33,796 bases of DNA, from positions 1-33,796 of the forward strand of contig JAJFVH010000137.1 of the NCBI GenBank assembly GCA_021371875.1. The letters run 5' to 3'. Under the pieces are notes generated by a model. It saw only the letters and a list, made by a program, of their open reading frames with translations. It had not been told where the DNA came from and did not search any database. Shown in pieces: positions 1 through 8,100 of this stretch. Both the position numbers and the translations under genes were made by a program. Source of the DNA: Bacteroidales bacterium (lineage in GTDB: Bacteria > Bacteroidota > Bacteroidia > Bacteroidales > Paludibacteraceae). How positions within the stretch are numbered: position 1 is the first letter of the stretch; the number at the start of each line of letters is the position of its first letter.

Positions 1-10
1 ACATCGTAAT

Positions 11-217
11 ATGCATCCGATTATTAAAACCATACTTTACGGATTAGGCGTTTTTGTCATTTTCACTATATTAGCTGTAATCCTTAAACTTGTTACAAAC
101 AAGATACCCGAAAATGCGGAATATTTCGGTTTGATTACCAACAGTGATTTAATGATCGGAGTGGTAGTTGCAGTTGCGGTTACAATTTCGCACGAACGTA
201 AAAAGAAAATAATGTGA
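11..217 (+). CDS. Small two-helix membrane protein, unknown function
   Basis: A 68-residue protein with two clear hydrophobic segments, about residues 5-28 and 44-60. They are joined by a short polar loop containing KIPENAEYFG, and the tail is strongly basic (HERKKKIM). The positive-inside rule would place the C-terminus in the cytoplasm. The ATG is the first start in frame and the stop is TGA at 215-217. The gene lies 51 bp before a polysaccharide-deacetylase-like gene on the same strand and could share its transcript. I do not recognise a family and assign no function. The window begins 10 bp upstream, so a promoter cannot be judged. Confidence 0.6.
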   Translation: MHPIIKTILYGLGVFVIFTILAVILKLVTNKIPENAEYFGLITNSDLMIGVVVAVAVTISHERKKKIM

Positions 218-268
218 TAAAGAATTAATTTGGCAACTTGACTGACTGAAATTTAATTTTTTACAGAA

Positions 269-1582
269 GTGGTAGAAACAACACAATATATTTTACATTT
301 TTTATTGGGCGAAGACCTTTCGTCCGAGATTGTTGATCAGGTGGGTTATACTTCCGACGAAAACGAATTTGATAAATTTAAACTGATCATCAAACCTTCC
401 GAATTTTTCAACAAAGAGATGTATGGAACCGAACTTTCTCTTCCGAATCTGCCTTTGAAAATTTGGGAAGAAACACCTATATTGTTTGGCGAACCAACTG
501 TTGAAACAATTGGTGAAACTAAAATTCTGCATGCCGATTTGGTTGCCAGCACTTATTTCCTGATTTCGCGTTACGAAGAAATGGTACGCAAAAATGTGCG
601 GGACATTCACGGCCGTTTCCCGGGAAAAGAATCTCTACCCTACCGCGCCGGTTTTATTGATCGCCCTTTGGTTGACGAGTACGGAAGACTTTTGCGCCGG
701 CAATTGCGCGAAATGGGAGTTGAAGTTCCCGAGCCACCGAAACAAATCCAAAAAATATACCTTACGCACGATGTCGACCAGATTGCCCATTTCCGGAATG
801 TGCGGAGTTTAATCGGCGGGCTTTTACGGGGAATAAAACGACCAAAAGAAGGTCAGAAAGCTATGAAAAGTTTTTTTGGAGGCTTGCGCTACGACCCCTG
901 GTACACATTTCCTTTTCTCTTCAAAATTGATAATGAACTGAAAACCAAACTTGGCTCGGACCGTTGCGAGATAGTCACCTTTATACGCAGCGGGGGAAGT
1001 AAATATAAACAAGATAAACCGCTTGCCAACCTTGTTCATCCCGACTATAAAAATTTATTAAGTTACTGCAAACGAAAAAACATAAATATCGGCTTGCATT
1101 CCAGCTACGAAGCGGGGGTTCGCCCCAGCCTGATTAACGAGGAAAAACATAAACTTGAGAAAGTAACAAAAACAAAAATAAATTACAACAGAAATCATTT
1201 CCTGAACAGCCGCGAACCAATCGACATGCTTACATTGATAGGCACCGGCATAACTGATGATTTTACCATGGGATATGCCGATATGGCGGGCTTCCGTCTC
1301 GGAACCTGCCGGCCCGTAAAATGGATTAATCTGTTAACCAGGGAAGTAAGCCAGTTAACGTTACACGCTTTACCTATTATGGATCGTACTTTAAGCGATA
1401 AACGGTATATGTACATGAATTCGCATGATGCATATCAGTATTGCACTCAACTCATTGATAATGTTGAAAGTTTTAACGGTGAAATAGCATTTCTGTGGCA
1501 TAATAATTCTGTCGAAAAAACAGCTGAATCTTATCATCGTAAACTTTATCGCGATATTATAAAATATCTCCATAACAAATGA
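269..1582 (+). CDS. Polysaccharide deacetylase-like protein (DUF7033 type)
   Basis: A 437-residue protein without a signal peptide. The N-terminal half (about 1-160) looks like the domain that precedes the deacetylase fold in Bacteroidota proteins annotated as polysaccharide deacetylase family or DUF7033. The second half has THDVD at 166-170, matching the first metal/catalytic motif of carbohydrate esterase family 4. IGLHSSYEAG follows (His277), as in the second motif, and FLWHNNS lies near the C-terminus. If active it would be a metal-dependent deacetylase acting on a glycan intermediate in the cytoplasm. The start is GTG at 269, the only plausible start before the conserved region. The gene overlaps the next one by 4 bp (ATGA), so translation is coupled to a glycosyltransferase. 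A surface-polysaccharide role is inferred from that pairing; the substrate is unknown. Confidence 0.75.
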   Translation: MVETTQYILHFLLGEDLSSEIVDQVGYTSDENEFDKFKLIIKPSEFFNKEMYGTELSLPNLPLKIWEETPILFGEPTVETIGETKILHADLVASTYFLISRYEEMVRKNVRDIHGRFPGKESLPYRAGFIDRPLVDEYGRLLRRQLREMGVEVPEPPKQIQKIYLTHDVDQIAHFRNVRSLIGGLLRGIKRPKEGQKAMKSFFGGLRYDPWYTFPFLFKIDNELKTKLGSDRCEIVTFIRSGGSKYKQDKPLANLVHPDYKNLLSYCKRKNINIGLHSSYEAGVRPSLINEEKHKLEKVTKTKINYNRNHFLNSREPIDMLTLIGTGITDDFTMGYADMAGFRLGTCRPVKWINLLTREVSQLTLHALPIMDRTLSDKRYMYMNSHDAYQYCTQLIDNVESFNGEIAFLWHNNSVEKTAESYHRKLYRDIIKYLHNK

Positions 1583-2664
1583 AAAAACGTATTTTAATAT
1601 CCGTTTCGAGTGACTTAAGTACTGACCAACGGGTACTTAAAGTAGCAAAAACATGTTACGAGAACGGATTTGAAGTACTTCTTATCGGACGAAAACTATA
1701 TGATAGCCAGTCCTTAACCCTACCCTACCCGGTTAAACGTTTCCATCTGCTTTTCAACAAATCGATCGCCTTTTATGCCGAACTGAATATACGGTTGTTT
1801 TTTTTACTTCTTTTTAGTCGTACCGATATTTTTTTATCGAACGATACCGACACTTTACCGGCAAACTTCATGGCTGCAAAGTTCAGGCGGAAAAAACTTG
1901 TATTTGATGCCCACGAGCTTTTCCCCGAAGTACCCGAACTTGCCGACCGACCTTTAGTGAAAAAAGTGTGGACTAAAATTGAGGATTCGATTTTTCCCAA
2001 ACTTCAGTATTCGTACACCGTCTGTCGATCAATTGCCGACTATTATAATAAAAAGTATAATATCGACATGAAAGTAGTCAGGAACCTCCCATATTATTAC
2101 GAAGCCGAAAAAACCAAACTACCTGAAAACAAACCGAAAGTAATTATATACCAAGGAGCATTAAATATGGGAAGAGGATTGGAATGGGTGATTGATGCCA
2201 TGCCGTTTATCGAAAATGCCGTTCTTCTGATTATCGGCGATGGCGACATCAAAACACAACTCGAAGAGCAGGTTGCACAAAAGAAATTGGACAATAAGGT
2301 TACTTTCAAAGCTAAAATGCGACCGGAAGAATTATATTTACAGACTTCAAAAGCCGACATCGGCCTTTGCTTGCTCGAAAACAAGGGTTTAAGTTACTAT
2401 TATTCATTGCCCAACCGTATTTTCGATTATATCCATGCCGACATTCCGGTATTAGCAAGCCGTTTTCCCGAAATCACCACTATTGTTGAAACTTACAAAA
2501 CGGGCATTCTGATCGACCATTATGAACCCGAATATCTGGCAAAAATAATCAACGATATGCTTGAATATCCATATCCTACCGCCCATTTTACCGAAATAGC
2601 CAAAAAACTTTGTTGGGAAAACGAGGAAAAGGTACTGATATCTGTAATAACCGGCAAGTTATGA
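1579..2664 (+). CDS. Family-4-like glycosyltransferase
   Basis: A 361-residue GT-B glycosyltransferase. The N-terminal Rossmann half begins RILISVSSDLSTDQRVLKVA, a form common in Bacteroidota GT4 enzymes, and contains FDAHELFPEVPEL near residue 115. The nucleotide-sugar-binding half carries LIIGDGDIK and the motif around SLPNRIFDYIHADIPVLAS, which corresponds to the GT4 E-x7-E donor-binding region with Asp in place of the first Glu. No signal peptide is seen, so it should act at the cytoplasmic face of the inner membrane on a lipid-linked or nascent glycan. It starts inside the stop codon of the deacetylase-like gene (ATGA overlap). A strong intrinsic terminator begins 8 nt after its stop, so it is the last gene of this operon. 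Donor and acceptor cannot be read from sequence. Confidence 0.85.
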   Translation: MKKRILISVSSDLSTDQRVLKVAKTCYENGFEVLLIGRKLYDSQSLTLPYPVKRFHLLFNKSIAFYAELNIRLFFLLLFSRTDIFLSNDTDTLPANFMAAKFRRKKLVFDAHELFPEVPELADRPLVKKVWTKIEDSIFPKLQYSYTVCRSIADYYNKKYNIDMKVVRNLPYYYEAEKTKLPENKPKVIIYQGALNMGRGLEWVIDAMPFIENAVLLIIGDGDIKTQLEEQVAQKKLDNKVTFKAKMRPEELYLQTSKADIGLCLLENKGLSYYYSLPNRIFDYIHADIPVLASRFPEITTIVETYKTGILIDHYEPEYLAKIINDMLEYPYPTAHFTEIAKKLCWENEEKVLISVITGKL

Positions 2665-2671
2665 ACGATGG

Positions 2672-2735
2672 TTATATCAAGAAAAATCCCGAACTGATAC
2701 TTAAGTTCGGGATTTTTTTTGATATAATTTTTTTT
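2672..2735 (+). terminator. Very long intrinsic terminator after the glycosyltransferase
   Basis: The arms at 2672-2695 and 2704-2727 pair over 24 positions with one G-U wobble, around an 8-nt loop (2696-2703). Eight T residues follow directly (2728-2735). It starts 8 nt after the glycosyltransferase stop. The GC-rich core is tcccgaact/agttcggga and the base of the stem is A/T-rich. On the minus strand the same hairpin could also end transcripts coming from dsbD. Confidence 0.9.
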
Positions 2736-2974
2736 GATTATCCGCAAAAGCACCTAAAACTTCAAAAAAGAGGGTTCGGTGCGCTGCACCTTATCATCTT
2801 TATGATGAATGATAACTACAAATGGTAGCGGTACTACGTACCTAAATAACTGATTTCTATGCTGTATGCACATTTAAGGGACAGAGTCCCGTTGCCATTT
2901 GTAGAAAATAATCAAACCACAAAACAAAGGTGCAGCGCACCGAACCCTGAATTAGGCTAAATTTCGGATAATCA
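2735..2974. repeat. Palindromic REP/MITE-like intergenic element
   Basis: A nested inverted-repeat structure between convergent genes. The outermost arms are a 10-bp pair (2735-2744 with 2965-2974). Inside is a perfect 22-bp inverted repeat (2771-2792 with 2927-2948), then a 10-bp pair ctacaaatgg/ccatttgtag (2816-2825 with 2895-2904). Four 13-nt hairpins share one design, a 5-bp stem GGnnC/GnnCC or GGGAC/GTCCC with a triloop: 2778-2790, 2830-2842, 2878-2890 and 2929-2941. No convincing ORF lies inside. It ends 2 bp from the dsbD stop codon, so it forms the dsbD 3' untranslated region. The design resembles REP-type elements moved by RAYT transposases; that identity is inference and no transposase is in the window. 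Confidence 0.75.
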
Positions 2975-2976
2975 TA

Positions 2977-4959
2977 TTATTTTTTAAAATTCGATTTCCC
3001 TTTTTCAATCCATTTAATAAAATTATCAGGATTTTCGTCGAATCCGAACGATTTGTTGAGCGGATTTCCTTTGTTATCGAGTATCACGTAAAAAGGCTGG
3101 GCGTTAGCGCCGAATTTCGTACGTTGCAGGTAACTCCATTTATCGCCGATTGATTTTATGGTACGTGTTCTGCCATTCTCGTCCACTTCGAAAGCTGAGG
3201 CCAAAGCCGTTTTATCATCCACAAATACCGAAATCAACACAACATCTTTTTCGAGCAAGTCTTTCACTCTCGGATCAGTCCAGACCGAAGCTTCCATTTT
3301 ACGGCAATTTACGCAACCATAACCTGTAAAATCGACCACAACGGGCAAACCTTTCTGTGCCGCATAAGCCATACCTACATCATAATCGGTAAAAGCCGGA
3401 TGTACTTCCTCGTTGTAGAGATTAAAATCCTGTGTGTATAACGGAGGCGAAAAAGCGCTGATGGCTTTCAACGGGGCTCCCCACAAACCCGGGACCATAT
3501 ACACGGCAAACGAAAGGGAAATGATAGCCAATAAAGTTCCTAAAACCGATGAATGTTTACTTTCGCTATCGTGTGGAAAGCGGATTTTCCCGAGTAAATA
3601 AAACCCAAGCATAGCAAAAATAACAATCCACAAGGCAAGGAATACTTCACGGTCGAGAATACGCCAACCGTAAGCCAGATCGGCCACCGATAAGAATTTC
3701 AGCGCCAAAGCCAGTTCAAGGAACGCCAAAACTACCTTGACAGTATTCAACCAACCGCCCGAACGTGGTAGCGATTTGAGCATAGAAGGGAAAAAAGCAA
3801 AAAAAGTAAACGGAATGGCAAGGGCTACCGCAAATCCTAACATGCCGATAGCCGGAGCCAACAAGGATCCGCTACCCGACACTTCGACCAGCAAAGTACC
3901 GATAATAGGGCCGGTACAGGAAAATGAAACCAGCACCAACGTAAATGCCATAAACAAAATGCTTATAAATCCGACTGTAGAGTCAGCTTTGGCATCAAGT
4001 TTTGTGGACCACGACGCAGGTAAAGTTATCTCGAAAGCTCCGAAAAACGAAACGGCAAATACCAGCAACATGACAAAGAAAATCAGGTTGAACACCGCGT
4101 TAGTCGACATACTGTTCAGGGCGCTTGCCCCAAAAATAAGTGTGATAAGAATGCCAAGCGTCACATAGATAAACACAATGGAAAGTCCGTATAAAGATGC
4201 ATCCCGCCGACCCTGTTTTTTATTCCCCGAACGTTTAAGAAAGAAACTGACAGTCATTGGAATAATAGGCCAGACACATGGAGTGAATAATGCCAGAAAA
4301 CCTCCTGCCAAACCTGCAAGAAATATCAGCCACAAAGAAGTTTCGCCGGTAGCGCCTTCGGCATTTCCGAAAGTTTTCAGTTTTTCAACAACCGGAGTCC
4401 AATAATCCGTTTTTTGTTCAGCAGTAACAGTTTGCACCGCTGTACTGTCCGTCCTGGCCGAGTCAGCCTGAACAAGATTATCAACCGGCTTGGATGTTTC
4501 AACCGATTTGGAACCCAGATCAAAATATTCCTGAGTGGGCGGCAAACAACTTTCGTCGTTACACACCATGAATTCAACATAGCCTTTCAGCCTGACTTTT
4601 GCTGCATCGGCAAACGATATTTTTTGTACAAACACAGCTTCGTCGGCATACCAGCTAAGTTTCATGTCGAAATTAGGGTCGTAAACTTCCTTCAGTTTCG
4701 ACAAACCCTGTATTTTACCTTCAGGTTTTGCATTTTGAATATTTTCGAAAACTATTTTTGTAGGTCGCGGACCATCTTTTGGGATGTTCATTCCGTACAA
4801 GTGCCAACCGCTGTCTATGGTTGCTTTTATGATTACATCAGCCGTTGTCTTACCTGTATTTTTAAGTTCAAAGCTCCATTTTACAGGTTCGTATATTTGT
4901 GAATATGAAACCAATGAAACGACAATTGCCAACAATGAAAATATAAATTTCTTCTTCAT
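2977..4959 (-). CDS. dsbD: Thiol:disulfide interchange protein DsbD
   Basis: A 660-residue protein with the three-part DsbD layout. A signal peptide (1-20, MKKKFIFSLLAIVVSLVSYS) is followed by a periplasmic alpha domain with the pair C133/C138 in MVCNDESCLPP. Next is a membrane domain of about eight helices carrying C228 (TPCVWP) and C348 (SFSCTGP), and then a C-terminal thioredoxin domain with C549-VNC552 in GYGCVNCRKME. It passes electrons from cytoplasmic thioredoxin across the inner membrane to periplasmic thiol proteins, such as isomerases and cytochrome c maturation factors. I chose the ATG at 4959, not an upstream start at 5037, because the signal peptide begins there and a TAnnTTTG promoter element lies just upstream. 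sprA, upstream on the same strand, is separated by 188 bp containing that promoter, so separate transcription is likely. Confidence 0.93.
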   Translation of the reverse strand: MKKKFIFSLLAIVVSLVSYSQIYEPVKWSFELKNTGKTTADVIIKATIDSGWHLYGMNIPKDGPRPTKIVFENIQNAKPEGKIQGLSKLKEVYDPNFDMKLSWYADEAVFVQKISFADAAKVRLKGYVEFMVCNDESCLPPTQEYFDLGSKSVETSKPVDNLVQADSARTDSTAVQTVTAEQKTDYWTPVVEKLKTFGNAEGATGETSLWLIFLAGLAGGFLALFTPCVWPIIPMTVSFFLKRSGNKKQGRRDASLYGLSIVFIYVTLGILITLIFGASALNSMSTNAVFNLIFFVMLLVFAVSFFGAFEITLPASWSTKLDAKADSTVGFISILFMAFTLVLVSFSCTGPIIGTLLVEVSGSGSLLAPAIGMLGFAVALAIPFTFFAFFPSMLKSLPRSGGWLNTVKVVLAFLELALALKFLSVADLAYGWRILDREVFLALWIVIFAMLGFYLLGKIRFPHDSESKHSSVLGTLLAIISLSFAVYMVPGLWGAPLKAISAFSPPLYTQDFNLYNEEVHPAFTDYDVGMAYAAQKGLPVVVDFTGYGCVNCRKMEASVWTDPRVKDLLEKDVVLISVFVDDKTALASAFEVDENGRTRTIKSIGDKWSYLQRTKFGANAQPFYVILDNKGNPLNKSFGFDENPDNFIKWIEKGKSNFKK

Positions 4960-4973
4960 ATCATTATTTTTTT

Positions 4974-4981
4974 CAAAACTA
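4974..4981 (-). promoter_or_regulatory. Putative -7 element of dsbD promoter
   Basis: On the minus strand this reads TAGTTTTG, matching the Bacteroidota primary-sigma consensus TAnnTTTG, 14 nt upstream of the chosen dsbD ATG. No convincing TTTG -33 partner is seen at 19-21 nt, so the call rests on the -7 match and its position. It implies a very short 5' leader. Confidence 0.4.
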
Positions 4982-5147
4982 CAAAAAGAACATGAATACA
5001 TGAATGTTTGTTCATTTGAATTTATGATTATTAACACCGTTTTAGAAAAATACGTACCGCTAAGGTACTAAGAATATACATAGATTCTTTTCGTTCGTAT
5101 AAAGATATTTTTTAGAGTCCTCTCAGTGCCTTCGGTGCTAATCTTTA

Positions 5148-8100
5148 TTATCTGGTTAGCATAAACTTGAAACTGACGCCGAAATTTGTCGACGAAACCG
5201 GGAATGTCGACGAGATGAGCGGGGTACTCATTTGCCGGTCGAAAAACATTTGGATATTCACTTTTGAACTGAACACATAATCGGCAATAATTTTCAGCGT
5301 AAAGAGTTTATTTCCGCTCGAAGCCTGTGTCAGGTTTTCATCAATTTTTCTCAATAAAGTTTTTATGTCTTTGTACGACAAATCTGCGCTTAATTTCAAA
5401 TCGTTTTTCACACGTGATTGCTGGTTATTTTTAAGTTTCAGAATTACATCAAAATCCTTCAACAGGTAACCCATACCCACTACAAATTCATCGGAAGCAG
5501 TTTCAATCAACTGTGTGCTCGAAAGGTTCAATGCCAGGTTCCGTTGTTTGCTATATTTAAGTGTCGCCGTCATGCTATTTTTAAATGCGGCGTTTATTCC
5601 AATAAGCGGACTGAATTGCTCTGTGAGCGAAACGGAAGAAATATCGTAAGGCGACGAAGGAACCGGATTGTTATTGTTAGCCTGATCGCGCACATAACCC
5701 AGGGCGCTGTCGTCTTCGCCATCCATAGCCACCCAGGTTGAATAGGAGGTGTAATTTCCGACACTATAACGACAGGTATAAGCATGGGTCAGGCTTATCG
5801 ATTTAAAATTATCCTTCACCCATTGTATACGTGAGAGTCCGTCGTAGTTTATCCTCCAATTAGGCAAAATATTTAATATCGAAAGGAAAGGATTTGTATC
5901 CATTGTATTTACATCTTTTCCCGTGTAAGCAGCCAGGAAGGCAGGAATCAATACATCGGTAGAATTCAAGTCATATTTTCCCAATGCTTCGTCAAAATAT
6001 TCACCTCCAATCGTTGGTAATTTGGTAAAAAACCCTGTCTTAGGATATCTTGTTCCCCGATATTTTGAATTTAGACGGTTGGCAATTATTTGGCGGTTAG
6101 CCAGGAAATTATCGAATACCTCAGAAGCATAATTGTTTTCCGCCGTTCCGGTTCTCATAAAAGCTGTAGCAATAGCAACCTGCGTAATATTGTAACTACC
6201 TGTAAATGTTTTAGGCATGCCATCGAACATATACTGGATAGTCGTATTATCGGCTGTATAACGTTTAGCATTCAGGTCAATTTTGAAACCAGGTATAGGC
6301 TCCAGGCTAACTTTGATATCAAGATCGGAAGTATAAGCCGTTGATGCCGGATTAATAATGGAATCGCTCATGTACAACCAATCCTTATCTACTGCATTCT
6401 GTATGGTGTTATCGTCGAAAAAACCAAAAGTAAACGCATAGCCTGGAGCGGAAATTCCATTACCATCTTTTGTCTGTCCCAGAAAACCGGCTTCAGGTTT
6501 AAATCCCGGCAGCACCATGCTGTTTGATTGACGGTAGGTTATTGACGCCCTGCGGGTCATCATCAACAAACGGGCGGTGAAATCAGCCACTTTCTGGCCC
6601 GGGTTCTGAATATTTGGATCGAGCGTTACAATGCTGATTGTTACACTGTCGGCATCAGACTTTGGCGTAATCTCGATCATCGTCGGATTTATTGTTTTAT
6701 AATTAACCGCCATTGGTTTTCCGTTCTTATCCAAGGCTCCCAACGAAAGTTTTTCGCTCCCCAACCTGTGGTTTACAGCAAGTTTTTTGTTCTTCTCTAA
6801 TTTTACAACCTGTTTATAGGTTCTTGACTGGAACCTTTGATTATTTGCCTGTTGCATGGAAAATTTACGGTTCACTTCTTTCAGGTACTTCGATTTGTTG
6901 TAAAGCGATTCAAAATTTAACTGTCCATCGACCGACCACGCTCCCATGGTAGTGGCCACATTACCCACATCGGTTGCTCCGTTTATTAATGCGGAGCGGT
7001 TCCAGTTGTAGGTGGAATTATAGCTTGCATTTGCCGTAATCCAGTCGAAAAGCGGAATTTTATTGATCGGCAAAGTCCACGAAGCAGAGAACACCTGCTG
7101 ATAAGTGTACGGACTGCCTAACTTACGGATATTCGACCAAACCGAATCGCGCCAGGCCTCATAATATTCTTTACCTATCTCCGGTGTGAAATAAGGTTCC
7201 TCGATATTGGCATTCATTGCCGTCTGCAAAGTGAAATGCATTGATCTGGAAAGGTCGTATTTGATATCGAAATTCCGGTTCCACATAAAATCTTTACTGA
7301 AATTCAGATCAAAATTATTAGCGCTGCCTGTTTGAGTTAAATCACGGAGTTTAACCTGCGAAAACAATCGATTCATATCAGAATTGAAACTCAGCGATGA
7401 TGGTAAATAATTGAAATTGAAATCGGATAATATCTTGAATGCCGGTTTGTTCAACGCTTTAATATTTTTAAACGGCTCAACAGGTTTCGGGCTAAACGAG
7501 AAATTGTAATTTACTGCCGCACGTTCTTGTTTTTCGAGATTCCGTTCTACCTCTGCGCTCGTCTGGTTCCGTTCGCTGTACGAATAGGTAAACGAAACAT
7601 TTGCAGGGTCGTAAAATTGTGGATTTTTACTTTTTATATTAATTTTCGCCGAAGAAATATTAAAACTCTTCGATTTGCTGACAGTTTGTGAAACCATGAT
7701 TAAAGTATCCCTATCTCTCCGGTTTTGAATATTGTCAAGTGCATCACTCAGCAAAATGTCTTCATCGAGCGGATTATATTTCGGCGTTATAGTTTCGTTG
7801 GTGTACGAAAAATAAGCAGGCAATTGAATTTTGGCTTTTTCGGGCAGGAAACGTCCCAACTCCATGTTGGTGGAAAAGTTCATCTGATACAAATCGTCGG
7901 TACGGCGATCCATCACATTACTTTCTATGCTTCCGTAACCGGCAGTTTCCACCCTTCCCGACAGGTTTACGGCTCCGATATCGGACAACCCGACAGCCAG
8001 ATTACCCATAGCCGCCCAACCGCCATCTTCGTCAAACTCAGACATACGAAGTTCGTTTACCCATATCTCGCCTGATTTTACATCCCCACCCACGTTGCGG

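Noticed and set aside
2610..2828. A 72-residue plus-strand frame running from the glycosyltransferase end through the terminator into the palindromic element
   Set aside because: It overlaps the glycosyltransferase in another frame, is made of terminator and repeat sequence, and has no recognisable domain.
3737..4902. Plus-strand frames of 143 and 162 codons opposite dsbD
   Set aside because: The sequences are antisense to the well-conserved DsbD domains and show no protein-like features.
4960..5037. Extended N-terminus for DsbD from a start at 5037
   Set aside because: The extra 26 residues precede a complete signal peptide and overlap a promoter-like element, so the ATG at 4959 is preferred.
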